From: Pseudopyrenochaeta lycopersici
Lineage: Eukaryota; Ascomycota; Dothideomycetes; Pleosporales; Pseudopyrenochaetaceae
Direction: 5' to 3'
Length of the DNA stretch: 64,000 nt
Assembly (NCBI GenBank): GCA_003313425.1
Contig: NHZP01000076.1
Span: 124,001-188,000 of the forward strand
Positions 33,001-41,899 of this stretch are shown here, one piece after another (position 1 is the first letter of the stretch; the number at the start of each line of letters is the position of its first letter). Under the pieces are notes generated by a model. That model saw only the letters and a program-made list of their open reading frames with translations. It had not been told where the DNA came from and made no database searches. Position numbers and translations under genes: made by a program.

Positions 33001-33113
33001 AACCTCGTTTTATGTCTTCCTTAATGAGTTTAGCTGTATGGGAGAGAGCGCAAGCATATGCCGGTGCCTTAGCCGGGGGAAGTATGGCCGATGATGGACA
33101 AGATGTAGATTAG
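30037..33113 (+). CDS. NB-ARC-TPR NOD-like receptor
   Basis: Exons 30037-30470 and 30518-33113 with a 47-bp intron (GTGAGT...TACTGAC...GAGAAG) that splits the P-loop. Joined, the protein has 1009 residues. Residues 1 to about 110 are Pro/Arg-rich without a known domain. The NB-ARC follows: Walker A GLGGVGKSQLA (140-150), EMWVFWVYASN, Walker B RWLLLLDNVDDA (about 214-225), GSILITTRN, and the GLPL-like ENMPLAIVQAAAY. A winged-helix-like region and an acidic insert (DDDWDSDEEDDASQ) lead to nine kinesin-light-chain-type TPRs (about 600-970), most of them nearly identical 42-residue units. Fungal receptors of this build act in non-self recognition and cell death; ligand binding by the repeats is expected from the family. 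It lies divergent to the HeLo-like gene. The start is uncertain because the first exon overlaps a duplicated leader, so an unseen upstream exon with an effector domain is possible. Confidence 0.88.
31979..32940 (+). repeat. 126-bp tandem repeats encoding TPR units
   Basis: About eight 126-bp units, each coding a 42-residue TPR of the form LGADHPDTLTSMNNLASMY + SNQGRWDAAEELQVQVMEM. The middle units (32230-32880) are nearly identical in DNA. Differences cluster at a few codons: T/A/S/N after DTL, ASMY/ALTY/ASIY, S/G before NQG or KQG, W/R, and Q/E in ELQV. Confidence 0.95.
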
Positions 33114-33300
33114 GCAGATTTAACGTATTGAATCATCTGAAAAGGCGCCCGCCAAGCCTCCGCAGACTAGCTAACTCGGGACTGTTAAGGCTTGATAGCT
33201 GATGATTGGTCAGGTGATAGCAAGGGGTTCCTAGTACGACAAGGTATCAGCGAATCTTTGTGTGCACGAAGGGTGAAGCCGATTTTGCAAGCGACTGTGG
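33114..33300. other. 3' flank of the NLR
   Basis: Ordinary sequence with no ORF. It ends at the inverted repeat of the next transposon. Confidence 0.4.
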
Positions 33301-34793
33301 CACGCGCCGGGAAAAAAAGAGCCGACTCCGAAATGCGCGGGCCACCCCACCACCATAGAGATTAGAGTAGGGAGCAGGTTTGCAGCGCATCTCGAACGCG
33401 ATTTGAGATGAAATAGAGCTCGATTGTAGTGAGGCTACTGTGTCACATAGAAATCGCTATACAGAGATATTTTCTGGTGTTGTAGCAGGTGTAGGGCACC
33501 GTTTTCAGCGCTTTTTAAACTTAGTAACTAGTCATCCTTCCCTCCATGTCAATACAGTCTTGAAGCCTTCGTGGCATACTATCTACACGCTGGTTTATGA
33601 AGTTAAGAGTTATTTTCTCCCAGCCCTTATAGGCTAGCTCTCGCGTCTCAGCTTCATCCTAGTGTGGGAACTTCTTAAGATGCTGTTTCACGACCTGCTA
33701 GCAATTCTTAATAGGAACAAGGTTAGGGCTGTTAGAGCAATTAAAGAAGTAGTTAAGGTTGTTCTTACGCTTTCAGGTAGCAACAACGTTGCGGTCTGAG
33801 CCTCCTCCGTGGCTGCTGTCGTTATCTTCTTCTAGGATAAAGTAAGGCTGCTCCTTAATCTAGGGCTTGACTACTAGCTTAAGGATAGTATCTCTATACA
33901 CCTTAAGAGAGAGCTTACTATTCCTGTTACTAGGAGTGTTATAGAAAGTAAGGTCGCTCTTGAAATTGTAGCCTACAGCAGCCTAGATGTGCGCAGTCTC
34001 TTAGTCTCTCTCGTCCTCTTGGTTGAGCTGCTCTTAAATACAGTCGCTACAGTAACGCTCGCCAGGCCTGCGGGTGACTTGAAGCTTTCCCTGATGCCCT
34101 ACACGGCAGTGTACCTTATCTGAGAAGCGTACATCTCGCTAATCCTCCTTAGTAGGTTTGAGAGTAAGGCAGGTCTCGCTGTGCTCTACTCTCTGCTTTA
34201 CGCAGCGCTGAGAGACCTAGCCCTTAGTACAAGCGATACATTTGTGATAGTCTATAGAGCCTAGGTGCTCGCGAAGGGTATCTCTACAGATATCTAAGTT
34301 AAGCTCATAGGCTAACTGCTCCTAAGTAAGGACGCGAGCTTCCTAACCTTAATCTTGGAGGAAGCGGTTACAGCGTTCAAGGTCCTTGCTACTGAGCTTT
34401 GATGGCCGCCCGCGCTTCTCCGTAAAGGCAGGGTTATTATAGTGAGTTCTGTTAAAAGCTATCTCTGCCTAGATTATCTAGAACCTCCTCTTCTCTTCCC
34501 TCCTTAAGTATAGCCCAGCCCTGCTGTTTTAAGACGCCGTAGAACTTAAATAAGTTAGTATAGTAGTATAGGATGCCTATTGCGTCATTAAAGTCAGCAG
34601 CGCTACGTATGCGAGCTTTTTTAGGGGTACTAATATTCAGAATACTACTTCTAGACATGCTGAGAAAGATGCGCACATAAAAATAATATATTAACTATGT
34701 ACTTGTGCTGTAAAGTAACGTTCAAATTAGGAGCTTGCCGTCTTAATTTGGTGGGGGCGCTTTCGGAGTCGGCTCTTTTTTTCCCAGCGCGTG
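33301..34793 (-). mobile_element. Tc1/IS630-type DNA transposon
   Basis: Inverted repeats beginning CACGCGC[CT]GGGAAAAAAA and continuing GAGCCGACTCCGAAA occur at 33301-33334 and, complemented, at 34760-34793. The inside codes a decayed DDE_3 transposase on the minus strand. No TA duplication is visible at these boundaries, so the true ends may be a few bases off or altered. Confidence 0.75.
33500..34658 (-). pseudogene. DDE_3 (IS630/Tc1) transposase, RIP-inactivated
   Basis: The frame starts MSRSSILNISTPKKARIRSA, followed by a helical N-terminus (FYGVLKQQGWAIL). The C-terminal half is clear: QPYFILEEDNDSSHGGG, NNLNYFFNCSNSPNLVPIKN then C.QVVKQHLKKFPHWDEAET, FINQRVDSMPRRLQ. This fits the fungal pattern LEED.D..HG...SPDL.PIENCW..VK. 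The Asp of SPDL reads Asn and the catalytic Glu of PIEN reads Lys, both expected from G-to-A changes. Stops interrupt the N-terminal half. Confidence 0.8.
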
Positions 34794-35201
34794 TGTGGCT
34801 CACCACCTAACGCCCGGGACGGCCTAACGCCCGGCACCCCACTAAATTAATAACACAACTTTGAGGCTGCAAAGCCTTATATAATAGCTAGTGTCTCGAT
34901 TTTTGTAGTAGAGAGGTGTATAGGCTAGATAGCTTATCTACAGCTCTTTATATTTAGCGGGAAGTTTAATTGCACGGCCCTTTTGTGACTGAATAAGTGG
35001 TGCGCCTGCCACCACTAGAAGACTTTTCACTACCTCTAGGCTTTGCAACTACCCTTGTCTTTGCGACAAGCCTTTGCAGGAGTTTTGAGGCTCTTGGTTG
35101 TACAGAGGCATTGATACCGTGTCTGTGCACCCCTTGCACGATCAATACTAGTGCCCTCTATATTTAATCCAGCCTAACTCCACCAATATAAGCCTGATGG
35201 A
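34794..35201. other. Transposon-derived flank, no gene
   Basis: Contains a short repeated phrase (CCTAACGCCCGG at 34806 and GCCTAACGCCCGG at 34823), then AT-rich sequence and several TTTGCAA/CCTTTGC phrases. It probably includes the 5' part of the pogo-type element whose transposase starts at 35202. Confidence 0.4.
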
Positions 35202-35490
35202 AGATGCGATTAAAGAAATAGAATTACTTAAGCCTGGAGAGCGTCTTAATTACAAGAAGATAGCTAACAGACATGGTGTTGAGCGTTTTACTTTATTTCA
35301 GCTTATATACAACTTCTCCAGCACGAAGTTGAGGGATTGAGGCAAGCTCTAGTTGTCAAGAAGAAGCAGTACGAACGTGGCAAACCGCTTGACCTACAGC
35401 AGCGTAAGGAGTATCATGGTGGTGCTGTTATCCGGTCGCCAAGCAAGGTCAGGGAAGCACGTGCTCGTCAAAATTGGATCACAAAATAAT
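35202..35490 (+). pseudogene. Internally deleted pogo/Tc5-type transposase
   Basis: ATG 35202 starts MEDAIKEIELLKPGERLNYK then KIANRHGVERFTLFQ, the HTH_psq N-terminus of fungal pogo/Tc5-type transposases. After only a few codons the reading becomes LQHEVEGLRQALVVKKKQYE, RGKPLDLQQRKEYHGGAVIR, SPSKVREARARQ, the extreme C-terminus of the same family (EYHGGAVFWSPRKV.EAR). The whole DDE domain is missing, so the coding part is a 290-bp deletion derivative. A frame change lies near the junction at about 35300-35315. Confidence 0.7.
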
Positions 35491-35549
35491 GAGGCTTTTT
35501 AAGACGGACGCTTACACATCCTAGCTTGCATTTGCATGCACTTTTGAAC

Positions 35550-35815
35550 TCAAAGAGCTAAATGGAGGCCACTCTGTACGAATCGCTTGTTGGGGCTGAG
35601 GCTTTTATGACCGTGTTTCGATGTGAATGTTCGGTATGCGACCTTGACATCACTCTCCTGATTAGTGAACGCAAGAACAAAATCAGCCTTCTTGCCGGTA
35701 TTAGATCCAGTCGGGGCGAGATATCTTGGCTCAATGTTCTGCGTCTGCACGCTATTGAGCTCTAACTTCTGTGTATCTAAGGACACGATTACAGACTGCT
35801 TGGAGAGTAAGTTAA
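35550..35815 (-). pseudogene. Gene fragment, possibly PD-(D/E)XK-like, cut by a solo LTR
   Basis: The minus strand is open from the LTR boundary at 35815 (NLLSKQSVIVSLDTQKLELN then NIEPRYLAPT, GKKADFVLAFTNQESDVKV). The stretch GKKADFVLAF..Q...V...Y recalls the fungal PD-(D/E)XK nuclease-like family (KMVDFCLAF....V), but the catalytic ExK part is not present, so the family is a guess. The Copia solo LTR replaces whatever came upstream. A second copy of the first 14 codons lies at 28500. Confidence 0.4.
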
Positions 35816-35938
35816 TGTTGGCGGGCAGCAGGCAAGAGGGACTAGGTTGATTACTATGAAATGAGAGACAAGGGAACTATATATCCTGTGGATGCTTATA
35901 TAACAGAGCACGTGAGGAGCTAACCGTGTTGGCTAACA
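35816..35938 (-). repeat. Solo LTR of the Copia family
   Basis: 123 bp, TGTTGGCGGG...GTTGGCTAACA in the orientation of copy 1, about 95% alike by eye. No internal sequence is attached. The flanking 5-mers (gttaa and tagaa) do not match, so it is probably a product of recombination between two different insertions or of a later rearrangement. Confidence 0.92.
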
Positions 35939-37060
35939 TAGAACTAGACTCGTAGTATTATGAGTATACTCATGAGTCTAGTATACTAGCACTACTTTGC
36001 CCAGGTATGCGTTCTGTTAGTACCCCACCGTAATATCTGTTGAGGTAACGTCAGTAGGACTGAGGGAGACGCCCGGGTGCGGATTAGCATTTAGCTGAGT
36101 GCGTGGCATCGCGGATCAGCCAGCTTGGCGGGGACGAGGGTTACCCTGTGATCATATTGCCGGTTATCATTGTGCTGAACCACTATTGGCATCTTTATTT
36201 TGCGGTTGATAAGGGCTCATAGATTGTACACGCGTTTTGATCACCCGCTTATTCTTTGATGCTAACTTTGCTAGGAAATTTTGCAGTTCACGGAAAGCAT
36301 AGGCGTCACATTGTCGCTTGTGAAGGTTTAGCAGATACTAACTGTGCTCTAGCACTTAGGCGAGTGGGGATTGTTGAGATATTGTGCATGAGGCTAATCT
36401 CGGTGTTTAAAGGCTGCAATTAAACATGGGTCTTGCCGTAAACCTACAGGGAAAGAAACACGGGCGACGGCTCTCCTCTCCCATCCCGGGAGACTAAGAC
36501 CTCGCTTGGAAGTTAAACTTACTGCCTCTATATACTATGTATAGTAGTATAATAATGTAATCCTATTAAGAGTCTCTGCTCTTATCTCTATGGGAAACTA
36601 GAGTTTATTTTAGCGTCGCATGGAAGTCCTATAGGATCTCTACTTAGGGATTCCCGCTAGTAATCCTTTCCCTTGGCGGGGGATAGCAGTCACGAGAAAA
36701 TTAGGGCTTCCTGTTGTTTCCTTTACCAGTTTACTGTGATATAGTCAGCTGAAGAATGCTAACATTTAAGCACATGAAAATTTTCTGTGATTTACTGTCT
36801 TATTATTTGCGGTAGTAATTAGCATATAAAGGGAACTGCGGGCACTAACTCTGGGGGAAACTTAAAATATCGGTTGTTAAACTCAACAGAATGTTCGATT
36901 AGGTAAATAACCATGACTCGATCGGGAACGTCATCTTGTTGGGGGACGGTGAGATCATGATGCAGGCAGAAACTGGAAACTATCAGCTGTGAAACTCAAC
37001 GGACTGCCCCACGGAATTGATGAGGGGTTTCCGAAGGAAGGGAAAGCTCACTGGAAAATA
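35939..37060. other. Long intergenic stretch upstream of the Cys-rich gene
   Basis: No coding sequence recognised. An imperfect palindrome lies at 35941-35980 (CTAGACTC...GAGTCTAG around a TATGAGTATACTCATG core). At 36440-36700 a GC-richer block with CCCATCCCGGGAGAC and GGCGGGGGATAGCAGTC is unlike its surroundings but matches no RNA gene I can fold by eye. The last 200 bp should be the promoter of the gene at 37194. Confidence 0.4.
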
Positions 37061-37070
37061 ATATATAAAA
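37061..37070 (+). promoter_or_regulatory. TATA box of the Cys-rich secreted-protein gene
   Basis: ATATATAAAA lies about 125 bp upstream of the ATG at 37194. It is followed by an A/C-rich leader ending CACCAAGATG, a strong fungal start context. Confidence 0.55.
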
Positions 37071-37193
37071 GAGTCTTGATTCACTCCCAAGAACTCTATC
37101 ATCCTCAAACAGTTCCTTGGTTTGCTGAAGACAAAATCATATCGAAACATTCCAAAATTCAAATTGCTATCCAAACGTCGAAAAATCACCAAG

Positions 37194-37829
37194 ATGCTCT
37201 TCAAGCAAACTTTTGCACTTGCCACTATGCTTGCTACCACAAGCGTTCTTGCGGCGCCTAGTCCTTACGATGGCAGAGGTGGCAAGGGCTACAAGGACGG
37301 CAAAGGTAACCACGGCTACGACATCGATTATCAGGGCCACGAATACCGCGACAACAACAACAATCAGGCCTATCCCTACAATTCCTGCGGCTGGGGCTAC
37401 AAGTATTACGACAGTGATAAGAAGTGCCACATCGAGCGTTGCCCACCTGGCAAGGCTTATTGGGACGAGGAGGAGAAGTGTAAGGACAAGCCAAAGTGTA
37501 AGTTACTTTTTTGGTTGCTCGCTACTCTCCAGGCATACTGACTACCTGTCCCTTTAGGCTCTTTTGGACACTACTGGGACGAAAATAAATGCGACTGCAA
37601 TGAGTCTCACCAATGTGACAAAGAGCCTGGAACTAAGTGGGATGATGTTGGGCAGAAGTGCCGTAAGCCCTACTACCACGATGACAAGAAGTGTGGTAAG
37701 GGTGAAGAGTGGGATGATGCAGGCAAGAAGTGCAAGAAGTATGTCGGAAACTGCGGATCATACATGGGCTGGGATGGAGAAAGTAAAGAATGCGTGGCAT
37801 GGGGACGAGACTTCGATTACAAAGGCTAA
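37194..37829 (+). CDS. Cys-rich secreted protein with repeated (Y/W)-D-x-K-C units
   Basis: Exons 37194-37497 and 37558-37829 with a 60-bp intron (GTAAGT...TACTGAC...TTTAG) give 191 residues. The signal peptide is MLFKQTFALATMLATTSVLA. A Gly/Asp/Asn/Tyr-rich linker is followed by 13 cysteines. Seven times an aromatic-Asp pair precedes a Cys by 4-6 residues: YYDSDKKC, YWDEEEKC, YWDENKC, KWDDVGQKC, YHDDKKC, EWDDAGKKC, GWDGESKEC. This periodic pattern suggests a small-disulphide-repeat fold, perhaps cell-wall or chitin binding; no named family is recognised. The odd Cys count (13) hints at a free or intermolecular Cys. There are no RIP stops although RIP-killed elements lie on both sides. A candidate effector; its function is unknown. 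Confidence 0.82.
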
Positions 37830-37838
37830 TAGTGGCTG

Positions 37839-38450
37839 GTGTTGGAACTTGGTGCTTCCAGTCCATTTGAAACAGTTGCGATTGATATTATTAAGCTTGA
37901 TGTCATTAGATACAATGGTCACCGCTACGTATTCCATAGATTTGATCTGTACACCAAGTTTAATTTCGTCTATACAATTCTGAAACGAGACAAACCAATG
38001 CTGCTTAATGTCTTAACGCGCCTAGATAGATCTATCAAGCGCGAATTCAATACTAAAGTTATATTCTTAGTTGCCGATGATGAACGAGGATATAGTTTTG
38101 TAGACAATTTAGCGCTAGCATAATGCAATTAAGAAGGAATTAGATTACAGATCAGAGCACCTCACATTAAAGAGCAGAACGGCTCAGCAGAACACTCTGG
38201 CAAGAACCTCATTGATCGTTCATGATCTATGCGAGTCACATCGAACCTACCTCTCGCACTCGCTCCTGAAATATACGTCGCGACGCGGCGGCATATCTAC
38301 TCAACCGTACACCAACGCGAGCAATGACTGTATTATAAGAAAGTCCATTAATACTTGGGATTAGTTGTTGCGGCGCGTTAGCAAGCAATACTTGAAATGG
38401 TAGAGTAAGGCATATAAGTTTCTAAGCCTAGATCTGCGTGTGAATAAAGG
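37839..38450 (+). pseudogene. Copia integrase fragment
   Basis: Ten bases after the stop of the Cys-rich gene begins an open reading: PFETVAIDIIKLDVIRYNGH, then RYVFHRFDLYTKFNFVYTIL, VIFLVADDERGYSF, and past a stop GIRLQIRAPHIKEQNGSAEH, SGKNLIDRS. This is the Copia integrase core (DD35E, with QNG.AE), frameshifted near 38120. No LTR, reverse transcriptase or gag is attached, so it is an isolated scrap. It differs from the Copia families at 8726 and 15141. Confidence 0.8.
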
Positions 38451-38779
38451 CCACCCTCGACGTTTGCGCGGGACCTATTTCGCACTCCGCACTTAGTAGT
38501 CCTTACCCTCTATCCTTTATTCCATTCCTAGCCTGGCCGCGCTAATGTGGTTGCGCCCGCCCTTCGTCTCTATTTTCTCTCCTGCACACTGTCGCTTTCC
38601 CTGCTCCTATAATTCCTATGGAGATCTTTGCTCGTCATACGGTCTATACTGTTGGCAAGGAACATACTTTCAGCAAAGACTGCAGGACTGTTTGCAATTA
38701 ACGAGGCGGCTAACTAGCTGCAGGATCCGCCGCATAGGCTGGTCGGTGGGTATAGGTTTGGTCGGGGTTGGGTTGCATT
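38451..38779. other. Intergenic, nothing recognised
   Basis: GC-richer sequence with a short plus ORF (38545) that has no recognisable domain. Confidence 0.35.
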
Positions 38780-38900
38780 ACATAAGACCCTAACCCAACC
38801 CCAGCCCCAACCTAATTTTTGAAAGTACTCTTAGATTTAGGTAGGGGGTTAGGTCGCACGGACCCTAGGTTAGGGTTAGGTTAAGTCTAGGTTGTCGCCT
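38780..38900. repeat. Telomere-like short motifs in both orientations
   Basis: CCCTAACCCAACCCC at about 38787 and GGTTAGGGTTAGGTT at about 38871 resemble degenerate CCCTAA/TTAGGG units facing each other, with GGTTAGG variants between them. There are only two to three units each, so chance or a simple G-rich repeat remains possible. Confidence 0.4.
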
Positions 38901-38906
38901 AGGTTA

Positions 38907-40749
38907 ACGTGTTCCACCACTCAGTGGGCAACACCAGTCAGTAGGCCACCTCATCAAAACAGGCGGATCTCAACGCACGAAAACGCGACAACTACGCAGT
39001 AAATTTACTAGTAAATATAGTAGTATTACTCTCTATCTTTGTCTACACGAAGTCTGATTGTAACCTTGAGTTCCGCATTTAGTGCAGGTTAGTAGTGCTC
39101 GTTGCTGAGGCCGAGAAGCCTCCTCCTCTACCCTCAAGTTTAAGGCTATTTTAGTAGCTACAGCTAACGCGCGACCTGCCTTAACCTGTAAGGCACCTCC
39201 AGCTGCAATATATTGTCGCTGTTTATCCTTCCTACGTCGTAAACGCGTGTTTAAGGCACGAAGTTTACTGTTTTCCTCTGTTAAGATTGTAGCTGAGTTT
39301 ATAGCTAGCTGACAGCCTTTGACGAGCTGAGCGAGAGCCCTGCTTAAGGGGCTCTGTAATTGACGTTGAAGGAGCTCACGTACGAGGCGGGCCTGTTAAT
39401 CAAGTTGATCAGTAGTGTGAGGCGTTTCTGTTGTCCAAACAGCCTCAGCTGTGGCTGCTGTCTGTAGAGGAGACGGTGTACGGACAACTGTTAATGTTGA
39501 TAGGACACGTTCAGGGTAAAACGGGACTAAGCCTGTCGCCCGAAAGCCTCCAAGGATATTTAAGGTTAAGAAAACAATTATACGTATACATAGATATATA
39601 TAGAGAAATTCGTCCTTATTAATAAACTGCACCTGTTAGCGCGTAAGCCTGTCTATTACTTATCCGTACGCTGTCTTAAGAGGAGAGAAGTAACTAATAT
39701 TAAGAGGCTGCAGCTTGTAAGATATATAAGGAGGCATGCAGAGGGTAATAATATTCCTCTCTGCGCAGTAAGTATTAAACGCAGGCGTCGCGTGGCTGCT
39801 ATAGCTATCTAGTATAAGAAGGTAATAGCCTCTAATTATACGTAAGGCTGTAAGGACGTTAAAATGCTTCAACTAGGCAAGGCTAAGGTTGTTAGTTGTC
39901 CATCTGTTGTCGCTCACACTAATACTCCAGTCGCTAGGCAGCTTAAGCTTAGGACTATACCACGACGCCTAGTGGACCTTGCCCTTAAGGATAATAAAGG
40001 GAGGCAGTACAAAGCCTACAGCGCTCACACACTTAATTGTTATTGTCTAGTTACAGTTGCTAGGCTGTACAACAGTTACTTGTCTGATAGTATCAGAGCT
40101 AGTAATAACCTTTAATGTTGAGGCGATACCCATCATAAACCTAGTCTTATTAAAGTTATACGTGTCCTCGTCTAATATCCTGTACGTCTAAATAGTGTCC
40201 CTTATAAGGCTATACTAGCTGTTTATCTTTATAGGATCCTTATATTTTGCGCGCTGTAAGTAGAATTTACAGTTCTACTTTGTTTGAAGCTCTGATTGAG
40301 CCCTAACAAAACGAGAGACCCAGTTTTTACTAAGAGGAGGTGGAGGAGGCTGCTGGCCTCGTGCAGCAAGAAGAGCGTCTCCTATCTGACGTACGTTAAT
40401 AATATGAGGCGGAAAGCATCGTCGATCAAGCTCTAGTATCTATTGAACAAGGCTCTGTTCCTTAGTAGGCGTTAGCTTACGTTTCCGTGCGTTAGTGGTA
40501 GGTTGAGGCTGATAGCCTTTGAGGCGCCGTTGCAGCGTTGTTCGAGGGACACTAAACAGGTGCGCAGCCCTACGCACACTTTTAATTTGTTGCAAATTAA
40601 TTGCCTAAGACGCAAGAAGGACTCGGCCCTCCTTTTGAGCTACTAGAGGCTGTTGTTGCGTAGCCATTTAAGTTGTTGTGTGGGCAAGCGCGTTAGTGTT
40701 GATAAGGTGGCCCACTGACTGGTGTTGCCCACTGAGTAGTAGAACACGT
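38907..40749 (-). mobile_element. Fot1/pogo DNA transposon, complete
   Basis: An element of 1843 bp. Inverted repeats of about 44 bp start ACGTGTTC[CT]AC[CT]ACTCAGTG and continue GGCAACACCAGTCAGTRGGCC at both ends. The TA target duplication is present (38905-38906 and 40750-40751). It encodes one transposase on the minus strand. Confidence 0.93.
39015..40667 (-). pseudogene. Fot1/pogo transposase, lightly RIP-damaged
   Basis: ATG 40667 starts MATQQQPLVAQKEGRVLLAL and HTH_psq (RRAAHLFSVPRTTLQRRLKG). Next come an HTH_Tnp_Tc5-type domain (GDALLAARGQQPPPPPLSKN, WVSRFV) and the DDE_1 domain: DEDTYNFNKTRFMMGIAS, ILKGKVH, LLILDSYSSHATPAFNTYCA, IITLCMPPYISYKLQPLNIS, YFSPLKTAYG. A coiled-coil-like tail ends with a CTKCGTQGYNQTSC knuckle. 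Several TAG stops and an Asn for Asp at the first catalytic position (NFNKT for NFDET) show RIP. It is far less decayed than the hAT elements, so it is either younger or less exposed. Confidence 0.88.
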
Positions 40750-40751
40750 TA

Positions 40752-40903
40752 AGATAGGGTCTTACTAATAGAATTAGCCAATTATAACCTTAAGCTATCA
40801 CAGCGCTAGGACTCTTAAGGAGCGTAGCGCTAGGACAAAGCAGTACCGTAAAAATTTGCTAAACTCGCCAAACGCTAGCAGGGGGCGGCCCCGCCAGGAT
40901 TAC
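40752..40903. other. Spacer between Fot1 and Gypsy elements
   Basis: Holds two AGCGCTAGGAC phrases (40802 and 40826) and a GC-rich patch (GGGGGCGGCCCCGCC) just before the Gypsy target site. No gene. Confidence 0.4.
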
Positions 40904-41205
40904 TGTCAGGGTTCAATCCTTTCAGGTTACTAGACGCAGGTGAAAGGGTTCAATCCTTCCAAGTTACTAGACGCAGGTGAAAGGTAACGATCCTGCCAAG
41001 TTACTAGACGCAGGTGAAAGGTAACTGTTACCTCTTACCTTTCACCAAGCTAGGTAACTGGATCGGGACTAGCCTGCTCTAGCTTATGTATATAGGCAGC
41101 ACCTCTCCCCTAAAGGTGAGAGGTATCTGCTATTTTGTCCATTTCCTTTTAAATTAAGTTTCTTTAACTAAGACCGTCCTAACTGTGCGTGTTAACTGCC
41201 TTACA
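40904..41205 (+). repeat. Gypsy 5' LTR
   Basis: 302 bp, TGTCAGGG...GCCTTACA. It contains three tandem units of about 38 bp sharing AAGTTACTAGACGCAGGTGA (40912-41025), then a related inverted segment (CTTACCTTTCACC...GGTAACTGG). Compared with the 3' LTR it differs by transitions only, in the RIP direction. Confidence 0.95.
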
Positions 41206-41899
41206 TAATAGCAGATTATACAGCGCTTTGGCTCCTCTCCGTAGTTAACACACAGTTGCTTACGCTGTTACCTCTTAGGTAAGTTTAACAGTAAGGTGGT
41301 ACTAACGTACTAGAACCAGATCCTATCCCCCCTTAGTTAAGCTTTAGGATAGCCCTCGCACGATAGTTAATTTACAGTGCTATCCTCTGCTACTAGTTTA
41401 GCCAAAATTTTATAAGCTATTCCCCCTTAGTTAAGCTTTAGAATAGCCTAGAATTTGCTAGGTTTCCTTACTAGTAACCTGTTTCGCACCTTAGTGCCTG
41501 CGCTTTGCGCTACCTAAACGCTAGGATTATTATTAATAAGACACGTCCTATTGTTCTCTTCCTTAAATAGGAACACTCTAGGGATTATTCCTACTTTCAC
41601 ATACTATAGTCTGTGCATGTGTTTTAATTTCGCGCACGTGCTGCCTTAAGCACGCATTTACCCTCTAAAACTTCCTAATTAGGTAATTCTCTAAACTTAG
41701 CCTATGTATAACACTCCTAAGTATTTCTCCTAGTCCTAGCAACCTCACCTAACTAATAATACTACTTAACTAACAGTTAAATCTTAAGTCTGCTTACTAA
41801 AGCTTAAGGATTCCCTCTAGTTTTACTTTAACTTTTACTTTTACTTCTATATCTACTCTTACTTCTATCTAACCTTCTTTGTTCAGCCTAATAGCAGAC

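Noticed and set aside
33440..33637. 65-codon plus ORF in the IS630-type transposon
   Set aside because: Antisense to the readable transposase C-terminus.
36440..36700. Structured RNA or rRNA fragment
   Set aside because: The GC-richer block has CCCGGGAGAC-like words but I could not place it in any known RNA by eye.
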